DNA of 64,000 nucleotides from Phytophthora colocasiae (GCA_018806915.1 JAGKQI010000084.1:744001-808000); one strand, 5' to 3'. Numbered from the stretch's first letter, positions 25,622 through 37,507 are shown. Made by a program: numbers and translations. The notes: a model not told the origin generated them from the letters alone.

Positions 25622-27640
25622 TTAATGATCTTCTTCGAATGGATAAAACATTACTGAACGCTGGGCGGGGGTCGAAGCAAAGACAAAAACTAGTCTTAGA
25701 ACATCGTCGTGTAGTCGATGAAGTGCTTTCGAGTGGTGTCCACTGCTGACGACGCTAATCATCGCGACTTTCGACTCAATCGGAACTTTCTCCTTTGTAC
25801 CAGAGAGGAAATCTCCATTGTGAGCTGAAAGGTTCAGCTTCTCCCCTTCGTCACACTCTTGCCTCATCGATTCCAAGAAAATCTCCACTAGCTCACGTGC
25901 CATTCGGAGGTCAGAGTTCTGTAAGCATGACGTGAGATCTGCCAATTGCGTATTGTCACAGATAGTTAACTCCCTGATTGGCCATAGACGTAGAGCTTCA
26001 TTGTGCACCGAGACCACCACATCGAAACGTATAGTATTGAGCGATTCCAGGTTCGGACATACAGCAGATAATACACTCAGATCAAGAGCGTCGTTGCTGG
26101 CGGGGAAAGTGCTCAATTCTAAGTCGCGCAGATGACCGCCGATCACTTCCAATAAGTTATTTACCACAGCAACCGATTCAAATGAGACAAATGACCCTTT
26201 AAATGACCGAAGGGCACGTGATAATACTTGCGAATCTCCCTCTTCTGAATTGCACGAAACCTTGGCCACGCCATCCCCAATTTGAACTCGACAAAGTCCA
26301 ATACCCGGAACGACCACCACGACGTCATAGCCCTCCTTAAACCAGGTCCGATAGCAGGTAGCACTGGGCATCACAGACGTCGTAGTGTTACCTTCAAAGT
26401 TGATGGGCCATACCGTTGTCCCTTCCACAATGACGACGAATCCGAATTCGGACGCGTCGGAAGTCTTTGGCTGCAGTTCCTGTTTCTTTGAAAAAGGGAA
26501 ACGATATTTCACAACATCCGTAATACTCGATATATCGGACGTTGTCAACGTTGTGTTCCAAATTCTTAGTTCAATCTCAGCAGTAGGTGTGCACGATACC
26601 GCATACACTAACCATGGCCATGTTTCAGAGTCTATAGAGCGTATGTTGAACAGGATTCGCTTAGCGTAAAATCGCACAGCTATGATCGAGCAGATCGAAG
26701 CGAAAACGCTTGTGGAGACATCCTCGCATTGAAACCGCAAGACATTGCTTATCACTTTGGACCATTCGTAGACTCGTTGCAGTAGTGTTCCAGCATTGAT
26801 CGTGGCTTGAGCGTTATTGGTTCTGTTTTTTTGGTTGAATTCAATACAGAACCAGTGGATTGGTGTCTGTACCAATCCTGCAGCCAAATTTCGACAAGTT
26901 GTCGTGGTTAAATCACAGATACGAATGAAAATGTTTGTAGTCATCGAAATTTGCTGCCTTAGGTCCTGCCAGATATCCATTTGAATAGCGTCCATTTGAA
27001 TACCACAGCGTGAAGTAAGACCCAGTTGCATAATCAGAGGAGCACCAGCGTTAAAAAATCTCCGTAGGTCAGTTTGAATCCCGTCCAACGTGCCGTTCTT
27101 GTCGTCATGTATTAAACTCACGTACACCTCTGCACCATCGAACTTACACTCCCACTTCACACCAGTACATCTGAAAATGACTTCCTTCTCAGTCTTCTCT
27201 AGTCCCAACGTCTCCAGTGTTTGAATTGCGCGTAGAAATTGTGGTGAGGAGTCTGAAATCTCCATCAACCTGCTCCAAGTCTCTTGTTGAGCTTCAGCAG
27301 CTCCACAGATGTACAATTTCCAGCTTGGATGCCAGTTCATGTTGCCTTTATCCATTGACTCTGTAAGCTGCGGGAATTGATCGGTGAACGCTTTTTTGTT
27401 GACTACTGAAAGGACAGTGAACAATTCCATTGCCTCTCGAATCTGAATGAGCTGGTTCACATTGTCTGGATTGTCTTCTTCCAAATGAAGCATAAGAGAA
27501 CATTGCTTCTGTGGGTTGTCTACGAAAGACCACTTTAATGACACCTGCACTGTGTTTCTAGGTTGTATCGGGGGGTTCTGGATAAAACTAGCGTGTAAGA
27601 CAGCACGCCACGGCTCTAGGAAGCTCCAGTCAGTCGCCAT
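25622..27640 (-). CDS. Family copy C: intact 672-aa protein of unknown function
   Basis: This is the only full-length uninterrupted member here: 672 codons from ATG 27640, no introns. No signal peptide, RXLR motif or membrane segment is visible. The N-terminal half contains W-rich motifs (MATDWSFLEPWRAVLHAS, WKLYICGAA, TWSRLMEI, VKWECKFDG). The second half has leucine-rich, RNI-like spacing (LEVIGGHLRDLEL, LDLSVLSAVCPNLESL, LRLWPIRELTICDNTQLADLTSCL). The end has a short motif LHRLHDDVLRLVFVFASTPAQRSV. An initiator-like CATTCCACTTTCC lies just before the ATG on the minus strand. LRR-like spacing suggests protein binding, but I do not recognise the family and assign no function. Confidence 0.8.
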   Translation of the reverse strand: MATDWSFLEPWRAVLHASFIQNPPIQPRNTVQVSLKWSFVDNPQKQCSLMLHLEEDNPDNVNQLIQIREAMELFTVLSVVNKKAFTDQFPQLTESMDKGNMNWHPSWKLYICGAAEAQQETWSRLMEISDSSPQFLRAIQTLETLGLEKTEKEVIFRCTGVKWECKFDGAEVYVSLIHDDKNGTLDGIQTDLRRFFNAGAPLIMQLGLTSRCGIQMDAIQMDIWQDLRQQISMTTNIFIRICDLTTTTCRNLAAGLVQTPIHWFCIEFNQKNRTNNAQATINAGTLLQRVYEWSKVISNVLRFQCEDVSTSVFASICSIIAVRFYAKRILFNIRSIDSETWPWLVYAVSCTPTAEIELRIWNTTLTTSDISSITDVVKYRFPFSKKQELQPKTSDASEFGFVVIVEGTTVWPINFEGNTTTSVMPSATCYRTWFKEGYDVVVVVPGIGLCRVQIGDGVAKVSCNSEEGDSQVLSRALRSFKGSFVSFESVAVVNNLLEVIGGHLRDLELSTFPASNDALDLSVLSAVCPNLESLNTIRFDVVVSVHNEALRLWPIRELTICDNTQLADLTSCLQNSDLRMARELVEIFLESMRQECDEGEKLNLSAHNGDFLSGTKEKVPIESKVAMISVVSSGHHSKALHRLHDDVLRLVFVFASTPAQRSVMFYPFEEDH

Positions 27641-28439
27641 TACAGAGGAAAGTGGAATGTGGATTACCTTGTGAGGTCAATGGTGAAGAAGCTAATCTCT
27701 CACTTTGCGAAGAAGCCAATCACTCACTTTGTAGTTGAGTTCTATCTATCACTCGAAATATGATCTTCGTAGTAACATTTCCAAATTTCCGCTGGTCATT
27801 GACGACTGACTGGGCCCCTAGGGCTGCTGCCTTTTACAAAAAGTACATTCGACAACTATCCCTGGAATCTGATTGGCCCAGCCGCCAACAAGAATTAACT
27901 CTTCCTAAAACTATCTAATACGGTATAGACCTAACCTGTTTTTACTAAACTGTGTAAACAAGCAGCGCTTTCTGTCGCCCCTTAAATTATCATGAAATTA
28001 AGAGCAGGCTTCCCGACCTAGCAAGTGGTGCTTCAAATTGTATTTTGGGGGGGGGGGAGAGAGAGAGAGTTATTGAGGTAAACTGTGCTACTGTTTCTAC
28101 GGAATGAACTCGAATAACCATTCTAATTAGTCTAGTAAATCCGCCCTTGTCTTCTTCACTACTTGTCCACTACTCTCCTCCTCTATCTCGTTCGCCGTTG
28201 CTCTTCCTCGAAAGTACTTTCCTCTCTCAGGCCCCAATTACCCACGCGCTTCATATTGTAGATGCTGCTGCTCGCGTTTCGATTTACTTCCGCCTGCTCA
28301 GTACGAAACGTGCGCAATGGCCACTGGGCAGGCAGTGAGAGGGACCCAACCTGTTACAGAAGCACTAATCGCTGGGCAGGGTCGAAGCAAAGACAAAAAT
28401 TAGTCCTAGAACATCGTCGTGTAGTCGATGACGTGCATT
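27641..28439. other. Intergenic region between copies C and D, with a relic divergent start
   Basis: This is the inverted counterpart of 18403-18836 plus 22936-23238. At 27778-27815 the plus strand keeps the start of a divergent family gene (AACATTTCCAAATTTCC, then GACGACTGACTGGGC), cut off after a few codons. It also has a G11 run followed by GA repeats near 28047. No other gene is seen. Confidence 0.7.
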
Positions 28440-30258
28440 CAAGTGGTGTGCACTTGTGATGACGCGGCTTTCGACTTAATCGGAACTTTCTCCTTTGTGA
28501 CATTGAGGAAATCTCCATTGTGAACCGAAAGGTTCATCTTCTCGTCACATTCTTGCACCATCGGCCCTAAATAAATCTTCAATAGCTCACGTGTCATTCG
28601 GAGATCAGGATTCCGTAAGCATGACGTGAGATCTGCCAATTTCGTGTTGCCATGAATTTGTAACTCCTTGATTGGCCACAGACGCAGAGACTCATTGTGC
28701 ACCGAAACCACCACGTCAAAGTGATAGGCCTCGAGCGATTCCAGGTCGGGCACGCAGCCGATAAAACACTCAGATCAAGCGTGACATCGTTGCTGTCGGG
28801 AAAGGTGCACAATCTTAAGTCGCGCAGATGGCCGCCGATTAGTTCCAGTAAGTTAAGCACCAAAGCCGACTCAGATGAGACAAAGTATCCGATAAATGAC
28901 CGAAAAGCACGTGACAATACCTGGGGGAGTTTTCCTCCTCCGATTCAAGGGCAACTTCGGATACGCCACTTTCAAGTCTAGTTCGGCAAAGGCCAAATCC
29001 AGGAACGACAACTTCCAGATACCTATCATTAGACCAGGTCCGACATCGTACAGAAGCTGGTACCACAAAGGCTACAGCCTGGCCGTCTTCATCGTTGACA
29101 AGCCATAAGGTTGTCCTTCCACAATAACCACGTAGCCAAATTCAGAAGCATCGTAAATTATTGAGAGCGGCTCGTGATCCTTCGAAAACGGGAAACGATA
29201 CCTCACAACCTTCGAAATACTTGAAATGTCGGACGTTTTCAACGTTGAAAACCAAATAGTTAGCGAAATCTCAGTAGCAGGTGTGCAGGATACCGCATAC
29301 ACTAACCACGGCCATGATTCAGGGTCCACATAGTGTACATGCATGATGAAGTCGACTGGTATAGTAGCTACAGTCGAACAAATTGCAGCTAAAACACCTT
29401 TGGACACGTTCGTACACATAAGCACCGTATAGCCACTACTCACTCGAGACCATTCATAGACTCGATGCAATAAAAATCCAGCATTGATCGTGGCTTGAGG
29501 GTCCTTGGTTCTATTGTGTTGGTCGAATTCAATGCTGAGCGAGTTGATTGGTGTCCGTACCAATCATGCAGAGAAGTTGTAGCAGTTAAATCATGGATCT
29601 TAATGGCAATCCTTACATTCATCGGCACTTGCTGCCTTAAGTCCTGCCAGATATCAACCAGAGCTGTTCCACCCGCTGGAAGACCGAGTTGAGCGATCAA
29701 AAGAATACCCGCGGTAAACAACCGTCGTAGGTCTGTTTTAACCTCGTTCAACGCATTCTCTGTTTCATGTTTTAGAGACGCGTGCACATTGGCGCCAGCG
29801 AGCTGACATTCCCAGGTCACACCGTTGCAACTGAGATCAGCTCCGTTGCCCAGTCTCATCGCTTCCAATTTATGCATCGCCTGTTGAAATTGACGTGTAG
29901 GTTCCAGAAACTTAATCAATCTGCTCCAAGTGGCGTGTTGAACACTAGCAGCTCCACAGATGTGCAAATTCCATTTGGGACGCCAATTCTGTTCACTGTG
30001 ATGCGTTGACTGCGGAAATTGTTTCTCGAATGCTTTAGTATCCACAGTAAAGAGAACAGTGAATAACTCCATCGCTTCTCGGATCCGTATTACCTTGTCA
30101 ACATTCTGTGGAATCTCTTCCTCCAAGTGAAGCATAAGAGACAGTATGTTGAATTCACCGGGAAGAAACGATTTGAAGGATACCTGCATTTCATTTCCAG
30201 AATCAACAGGTTTATCTTCGATAACACTAGCACATAGGAACGTCCAGTCAGTCATCAT
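28440..30258 (-). pseudogene. Family copy D: full-span but frameshifted
   Basis: The copy starts MMTDWTFLCASV at 30258 and can be followed to the C-terminus near 28440 through at least three frames. A short N-terminal deletion removes the EPWRAVLH portion, a frame change occurs near 29500, and others lie near 29070 and 28740. A 10-bp deletion relative to copy A lies near the end. It stands head to head with copy E across 133 bp. Confidence 0.85.
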
Positions 30259-30391
30259 AATAGCAGAATAAGAGGGTCAACCAAGAAGAAATCTATCACT
30301 TAGGTCACATAGTATCCGTGATTTGTTTTGCTATGTTTGACTTCAAATAGATATAGATTGATTGATAGCAAGATATCCTAGCATTCTAACC

Positions 30392-31253
30392 ATGGATCGG
30401 GTGTCCTCAGTGTGTCTATTCGACATTGTGCTTCAGTTGGAAGAAGAGAGTCCACAGAATGTAATCCGGCAGAAAGAACTTCGAGACGGATCTGCTACAA
30501 TTCAACAAGACACCTGGAGTAGATTGTTAAACGATTTGAATCCCTCACCACAATTCGAACAGGCGACCTCGGTGTTGGAGGCGATGCGGTTTGAAGAGCT
30601 GGGCAAGGAATATCTTCCCATTTTGTACTTGTGCCGACTGGGAATGGAGATACGATGGCGTTGAGGTTAACGTGACTCCATCGCATGACAAAGAGATTGA
30701 AAAGTTCACCGAGATTAAAACTAACCTGCAAGCATTATTTACTGCGGGTACTGCTCTAATCGTCCAACTGGATCTCACGCAGGGCTGCACAACTCCTGTT
30801 GATATCTGGGCAGACCTGAGACAAAAACATTGATATAACCTTCACTATCCATGACTTAACGACGTCAACTTGCCGAACTTTGGTTGCAGGATTGCTATCG
30901 ACACCAATCAACTCCCTCAGAATTAATTTTGGAGACAGACAGAAAAACTGCGGCGCCCAAGCCGCGATCAATGCCGGACTTTTACTAAGTCGGGCCTACC
31001 AATGGTCCCATGTATTTAGTGAACGAATGGTTATTTCGTGTACGAATGTTCCCGCAAGTGTTTTTTCCGCGATTTGTTCGACGATAGCTGTGCGGTCGAA
31101 CACTACACCGATCTCGTTCTACTGTAGAACTTCTACATAGAGTCCGTGCACGCTGACGGATGGCCGTGGTTAGCGTATGCTGTATGCTGTGAATCTTCTG
31201 TTGAGATTTCGCTAATTCTATGGGCGACAGTAATGTCCGCTGTTATTTCCTAA
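30392..31253 (+). pseudogene. Family copy E: truncated and frameshifted
   Basis: From MDRVSSVCLFDIV the copy follows the N-terminal half of the family in three frames (IQQDTWSRLLNDL, then WEWRYDGVEV, then AAINAGLLLSRAYQWSH). It ends at a stop at 31251-31253 after GWPWLAYAV. The first 40 or so residues and the whole C-terminal half are missing. It converges on copy F. Confidence 0.82.
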
Positions 31254-31373
31254 TTTATCGTGCTGACCCAGCTAAAACCAAACATATCAATTCAACAAAA
31301 ACATCGGTCAATTTTATTAGAGCGAATCTTTCTGCTCTATGATTCACAGCTATCATGTCTACAGTCACTCAAG

Positions 31374-33388
31374 CTAATGATCTTCTTCGAATGGATAAAA
31401 CATTACTGAACGCTGGGCAGGAGTCGAAGCTAAGACAAAAACTAGTCTTAAAACATCGCCATGTAGTCGATGAAGTGCTTTCGAGTGGTGTCCACTGCTG
31501 ACGACGCTAATCATCGCGACTTTCGACTCAATCGGAACTTTCTCCTTTGTAACAGAGAGGAAATCTCCATTGTGAGCTGAAAGGTTCAGCTTCTCCCCCT
31601 CTTCATACACTTGCTCCATCGATTCCAAGAAAATCTCCACTAGCTCACGTGCCATACGGAGTTCAGAATTTCGTAAGCACGACGTGAGATCTGCCAATTG
31701 CGTATTGTCACAGATATTTAACTTCTTGATTGGCCATAGACGTAGAGCTTCATTGTGCACCGAGACCACCACATCGAAACGTATAGTATTGAGCGATTCC
31801 AGGTTCGGACATACAGCAGATAATACACTCAGATCAAGAGCGTCGTTGCTGTGGGTAGGTGTGCTCAATCCTAAGTCGCGCAGATGACCGCCGATCACTT
31901 CCAATAAGTTATTTACCACAGCAACCGATTCAAATGAGACAAATGACCCTTTAAATGACCGAAGGGCACGTGATAATACTTGCGAATCTCCCTCTTCTGA
32001 ATTGCACGAAACCTCGGCCACGCCATCCCCAATTTGAACTCGACAAAGTCCAATACCCGGAACGACCACCACGACGTCATAGCCCTCCTTAAACCAGGCC
32101 CGGCAGCAGGTAGAGCTGGGCATCACAGACGTCGTAGTGTTACCTTCAAAGTTGATGGGCCATACCGTTGTCCCTTCCACAATGACGACGAATCCGAATT
32201 CGGACGCGTCGGAAGTCTTTGGCTGCAGTTCCTGTTTCTTTGAAAAAGGGAAACGATATTTCACAACATCCGTAATACTCGATATATCGGACGTTGTCAA
32301 CGTTGTGTTCCAAATTCTTAGTTCAATCTCAGCAGTAGGTGTGCACGATACCGCACTAACCATGGCCATGTTTCAGAGTCTATAGAGTGTATGTTGAACA
32401 GGATTTGCTTAGCATAGAATCGCACAGCTATGATCGAGCAGATCGAAGCGAAAACGCTTGTGGAGACTTTCTTGCAGTCAAACAGCATGGCATTGCTTAT
32501 CACTTTGGACCATTGGTACACTCGTTGCAGTAGAGTTCCAGCGTTGATCGTGGCTTGAGCGTTATTGGTTCTGTTGTTTTGGTTGAATTCAATGCATAAC
32601 CAGTTGATTGGTGTCTGTACCAATCCTGCAGCCAAATTTCGACAAGTTGTCGTGGTTAAATCACAGATACGAATGTAAATGTCTGTAGTCATCGGAAATA
32701 GCTGCCTTAGGTCCTGCCAGATATCCATTTGAATAGCGTCCATTTGCATACCACAGAGTGAAGTAAGACCCAGTTGCATAATCAGAGGAGCACCAGCGCT
32801 AAAAAATCTCCGTAGGTCAGTTTGAATCCCGTTTAACGCGTCGTTCTTGTCGTCATACTGTAAACGCACGTACACATCTGTACCATCGAACTTACACTCC
32901 CACTTCACACCAGTACATCTGAAAATGACCTCCTTCTCAGTCTCCTCTAGTCCCAACGTCTCCAGTGTTTGAATTGCGCGTAGAAATTGTGGTGAGGAGT
33001 CTGAAATCTCCATCAACCTGCTCCAAGTCTTGTGTTGAACTGCAGCAGCTCCACAGATGTACAATTTCCAGCTTGGATGCCAGTTCATGTTGCCTTTATC
33101 CATTGACTCTGTAAGCTGCGGAAATTGATCGGTGAACGCTTTTTTGTTGACTACTGAAAGGACAGAGAACAATTCCATTGCCTCTCGAATCTGAATGAGC
33201 TGGGTCACATTGTCTGTATTGCCTTCTTCCAAATGAAGCATAAGAGAACATTGCTTCTGTGGGTTGCCTACGATAGACCACTCGAATGATACCTGAACTG
33301 TGTTTATAAGTTCCGTCGGGAGGTTCTGGATAAAACTAGCGTGTAAGACAGTACGCCATGGCTCTAGGAAGCTCCAGTCAGTCGTCAT
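31374..33388 (-). pseudogene. Family copy F: nearly intact, one 4-bp frameshift
   Basis: The copy is closely similar to copy C over its whole length. The frame from ATG 33388 (MTTDWSFLEPW) is open to residue 349 and then shifts near 32355: the plus strand reads CGCACTAACC where copy C has CGCATACACTAACC, a loss of four bases. The remaining 320 codons are open in the new frame down to 31374. Nothing else is visibly broken, so this is either a very young pseudogene or an assembly error. Confidence 0.85.
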
Positions 33389-33546
33389 TACAGAAGAAAG
33401 CGGAATGTGGATTACCTTGTGAGGTCAATGGTGAAGAAGCTAATCTCTCACTTTGCGAAGAAGCCAATCACTCACTTTGTAGTTGAGTTCTATCTATCAC
33501 TCGAAATATGATCTTCTCGTAGTAACATTTCCAAATTTCCGCTGTC
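33389..33546. promoter_or_regulatory. Bidirectional promoter between family copies F and G
   Basis: 158 bp separate two divergent ATGs. An oomycete initiator-like motif lies at each end: CATTCCGCTTTCTTC on the minus strand before copy F, and ACATTTCCAAATTTCC on the plus strand before copy G. The same block, with its G-side gene truncated, is found upstream of copies B and C. Confidence 0.6.
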
Positions 33547-35537
33547 ATGACGACTGACTGGGCGTTCCTCGAGCCTTGGTGTGCTGCCTTACGTGCTAGC
33601 ATTATTCGAAATGAGCCTACTGGTTTGGGGATTGGAACACAGATTTCATTCGTGTGGCCGCTTCTAAGCTGCCCTAAAGACAAAATATCACTCATGGTTC
33701 ACTTAGAAGAAGAGAATCCTCAGATTGTGATCCAGTTGATACAGATTCGAGAAGCAATGGAGTTATTCACGGCCCTTTCCATTGTGGATAATAAAGCGTT
33801 CATGGAGCAATTTTCGCAATTTTCGCATCTTCCGCAGTCAACACGTCGGAATGGCATGTGTATATCTGTGGAGCTGCTAGTGTTCAACACACCACTTGGA
33901 ACAAATTGTTTGAGCATTTTCTGGAACCAACGCCTCCATTTCAACGGGCTCTTCAGGTGTTGGAGGCGATGAAGGAGCAAGATACGAATACGGCGGATGT
34001 TTTCAACCACACCAGTGTGCTGTGGATATGCCCGTTCAATGGTGGTGAAGTGCAGGCGTTCCTATCACATGAGAAAGAGACTGACACGTTGAAGAACATG
34101 AAAATGAACTTACGATGGTTATTTGCTGCGGGTGTTCCTCTAATTGTGAATTTGGTTCTGAAAAGTATCAGCGTCACCCCGACTGATATTTGGTACGATC
34201 TAAGACAAGTGCTGTCGGATGTGGATATTTCTATTGGTATCCACGATTTAAGTACGCCAACTTGTCGAAATTTGGCTGCAGGATTGATATGGACACCAAT
34301 TACTTCTCTCAGCATTGAATTCAACCAAAAAAACAGAACCAATAACGCTCAAGCCACGATCAACGCTGGAACTCTACTGCAACGAGTCTACGAATGGTCC
34401 AAAGTGATAAGCAATGACATGCTGTTTGAATGCGAGGAAGTCTCCACAAGCGTTTTCGCTGCGATCTGCTCGATCATAGCTGTGCGATTTTACGCTAAGC
34501 GAATCCTGTTCAACATACACTCTATAGACTCTGAAACATGGCCATGGTTAGTGTATGCAGTATCCTGCACACCTACTGCTGATATTGCACTAAGAATTTG
34601 GAACACAACGTTGACAACGTCCGATATATCGAGTATTACGGATGTTGTGAAATATCGTTTCCCCTTTTCGAAGGCCCACGAGCTGCAAGTAAGACCTGAC
34701 GATCCTTCTGAATTCGGCTTTGTAGACCTTGTAGAAGGAACCATTGTACAACCCGTCAGCGGTGAAGACAGTCAAGGTCTACCGTATCTGGTACCAGCTT
34801 CTGTCCGATGTCGGGCCTGGTTTAAGGAGGGCTATGACGTCGTGGTGGTCGTTCCGGGTATTGGACTTTGTCGAGTTCAAATTGGGGATGGCGTGGCCGA
34901 GGTTTCGTGCAATTCAGAAGAGGGAGATTCGCAAGTATTATCACGTGCCCTTCGGTCATTTAAAGGGTCATTTGTCTCATTTGAATCGGTTGCTGTGGTA
35001 AATAACTTATTGGAAGTGATCGGCGGTCATCTGCGCGACTTAGGATTGAGCACACCTACCCACAGCAACGACGCTCTTGATCTGAGTGTATTATCTGCTG
35101 TATGTCCGAACCTGGAATCTCTCAATACTATACGTTTCGATGTGGTGGTCTCGGTGCACAATGAAGCTCTACGTCTATGGCCAATCAAGAAGTTAAATAT
35201 CTGTGACAATACGCAATTGGCAGATCTCACGTCGTGCTTACGAAATTCTGAACTCCGTATGGCACGTGAGCTAGTGGAGATTTTCTTGGAATCGATGGAG
35301 CAAGTGTATGACGAGGGGGAGAAGCTGAACCTTTCAGCTCACAATGGAGATTTCCTCTCTGTTACAAAGGAGAAAGTTCCGATTGAGTCGAAAGTCGCGA
35401 TGATTAGCGTCGTCAGCAGTGGACACCACTCGAAAGCACTTCATCGACTACATGGCGATGCTTTAAGACTAGTCTTTGTCTTAGCTTCGACCCCCGCCCA
35501 GCGTTCAGTGAGATTTTGGCCCACGGGAAGAAGGTGA
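33547..35537 (+). pseudogene. Family copy G: mosaic copy with one frameshift
   Basis: The frame from ATG 33547 (MTTDWAFLEPW) is open for about 100 codons and then shifts near 33845. A second frame, open from 33858 to 35537, carries the remaining 559 residues. The N-terminal half differs clearly from C and F. From about 34320 on, blocks are nearly identical to F (for example LGLSTPTHSNDALD), interrupted by a divergent block at 34670-34810. The end reads RFWPTGRR instead of the usual FYPFEEDH. The pattern suggests gene conversion with F. Confidence 0.8.
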
Positions 35538-35835
35538 CTCACTCATATCGACGAGCGGTTATACTGTAGGTGTCATTCGAAACTCGTGGAGGCATTGCCG
35601 AAATGGCCTCGAAGCCTCCACCCGTGGGGCGCATCAGCGATACGAAAAAAAATTGAGAAAGAGAAAACTACGATAGTTGTGTCTACAGGAGCAGAACCCG
35701 AACAACTCAATTCAAAGGATTAATAAAATCTAACACTGTCCGTTGCTTTTTTTGTTGTTGGTATGTCGATGTGTTGGAATATCTATTATATGTAGAAATC
35801 TAGATGGAATTGTTAAGGTGTTGCTCCTATTTCAG

Positions 35836-36365
35836 TAGCGTATGACCACTATTCACGTGGGACCACTAGTACACCCGCTCTAGTAGAACTCCAGCGTTGA
35901 TCGTGGCTTGAGCTTTATTGGTTCTGGTTTTTTGGTTGAATCCAATGCAGAACCAGTTGATTGGTGTCTGTACCAATCCTGCAGCCAAAGAGATTGTGGT
36001 GAGGATTCTGAAATCTCCATCAACCTGCTCCAGTCTGCAGTAGGTACAGTATCCATCTTGGATGATACCACTTCATGTCGACGTTATCCATTGACTCTGT
36101 AAGCTTCGGAAATCGATCGGTGAACGCTTTATTGTTGACTACTGAAAGGACAGTAAATTCCATTGCCTCTCGAATCTGAATGAGCTGGGCCACATTATCT
36201 GTATTGCCTTCTTCCAAATGAAGCATAAGAGAACGTTGCTTCTGTGGGTTGTCTACGAAAGACCACTTGAATGACACCTGCACTCTGTTTTCAGGATCCG
36301 TAGGCTCCGCTTCTGTTAAACAGACACGTAAAGCTACATGCCATGGATTTAGTCGGATGACATAA
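35836..36365 (-). pseudogene. Family copy H: remnant with internal deletion
   Basis: On the minus strand it carries NRVQVSFKWSFVDNPQKQ, LMLHLEEGNTDNVAQL, a one-codon loss (AMEF-TVLSV) and a frameshift near 36040. It then jumps from SRLMEISESSPQ directly to the family's middle (LQDWYRHQ, from another frame) through the same internal deletion seen in copy B. The stretch 35538-35835 to its left holds nothing recognisable. Confidence 0.8.
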
Positions 36366-36478
36366 CAAGTGATTCGTTGTTCAACAGTGAAGGAAAGATA
36401 ATGCCTACCAGGTCAATCAATATCTGATGGTGAATTTCTTCATTCTTTAGAGGCAACTTCTTTAAACTTTCCTGCTGC

Positions 36479-37507
36479 CTACCCCTCTTTGAACAGGTAG
36501 CTGTAGGCGCTCAACGCCGGGGCGCCGCCCAAATGCGCATACAGCACCTTGGATCCCTCAGGGAATTCTCCATTGCGCACCATAGAGATCATTCCGTCCA
36601 TTGACTTCCCCTCGTACACCGGATCCGTTAGAATGCCTTCCGTGCGTGCACATAGTCGAATGGCGTCCAGTGTTCCCTGGTTCGGCAGTCCGTACTCCGG
36701 TCCACCGAACCGCGTGTCCAGTACGACATCCTCAGCTGTGATCTCTCGCCCGAGTTCCACCAGGTCCGCCGTGTTCTTGGCAATACGCAGTACCTGCTCA
36801 CGCGTCTTGTCAGGTGTAGCAGAAGCATCAATACCAATAACCTTGTTCGCACGTCCGTCGGCTGCGAAACCCACCACCATTCCAGCCATAGTACTGCCAG
36901 TCACGGCGCACACGACGATGTAGTCGAACTTGAAGCCCAACTCCTTCTCCTGCTGACGAACTTCCTCTGCAAAGTCGACGAAGCCCAATCCACCCTTGGG
37001 GTGCTCGGAACAACCGGCCGGAATCGGGTACGGCTTGCCACCAGCTTTCTTGACGCCTTCCATTGCAGCTTCCCAACTCGGACGGATCCCAATGTCGAAA
37101 CCCGCAGCATCCCGACGGACATCAGCTCCGAGGATACGTGACAGTTCAATGTTCCCGACATTGTCGTACACTGAAGCTTCTTCCGGCGGGTAGTTGACCC
37201 AGTTCTCCTGCACCAGAACGCACTTGAATCCAAGGTGCGCAGCCACAGCAGCCACTTGACGAGTCTGGTTGGACTGGATGCCACCGATAGACACAAGCGT
37301 GTCATATCCACCTTCAATAGCCTCCGGGATGATATACTCGAGCTTACGCGTCTTGTTACCACCGAACGCCAAGCCGGAGTTGCAGTCCTCACGCTTGGCG
37401 TACAGCTGCACCTTGTTGCCCAAAGCCTTGGACAGCCGTTCCATGTGCTGAATCGGCGACGGACCAGCGAACGTGAGCGCGTGCTTGGCGAACTTGGAGA
37501 GCTTCAT
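36479..37507 (-). CDS. acdS: 1-aminocyclopropane-1-carboxylate (ACC) deaminase
   Basis: The 342-aa, intron-free protein belongs to the PLP-dependent tryptophan-synthase-beta fold. It converts ACC, the precursor of plant ethylene, to 2-oxobutyrate and ammonia. The PLP lysine is Lys52 in [12 protein letters not shown]. The substrate loop [12 protein letters not shown] is present. The residues that separate ACC deaminase from D-cysteine desulfhydrase are kept: Tyr-Glu in DPVYEGKS and Leu at the end of HLGGAPAL. It is very close to proteobacterial AcdS (338 aa), which points to horizontal transfer. I chose the ATG at 37507, not 37537: it matches the bacterial N-terminus, and an oomycete initiator at 37531-37550 would leave the upstream ATG almost no leader. 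No targeting signal is seen, so it is probably cytosolic. Confidence 0.95.
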   Translation of the reverse strand: MKLSKFAKHALTFAGPSPIQHMERLSKALGNKVQLYAKREDCNSGLAFGGNKTRKLEYIIPEAIEGGYDTLVSIGGIQSNQTRQVAAVAAHLGFKCVLVQENWVNYPPEEASVYDNVGNIELSRILGADVRRDAAGFDIGIRPSWEAAMEGVKKAGGKPYPIPAGCSEHPKGGLGFVDFAEEVRQQEKELGFKFDYIVVCAVTGSTMAGMVVGFAADGRANKVIGIDASATPDKTREQVLRIAKNTADLVELGREITAEDVVLDTRFGGPEYGLPNQGTLDAIRLCARTEGILTDPVYEGKSMDGMISMVRNGEFPEGSKVLYAHLGGAPALSAYSYLFKEG

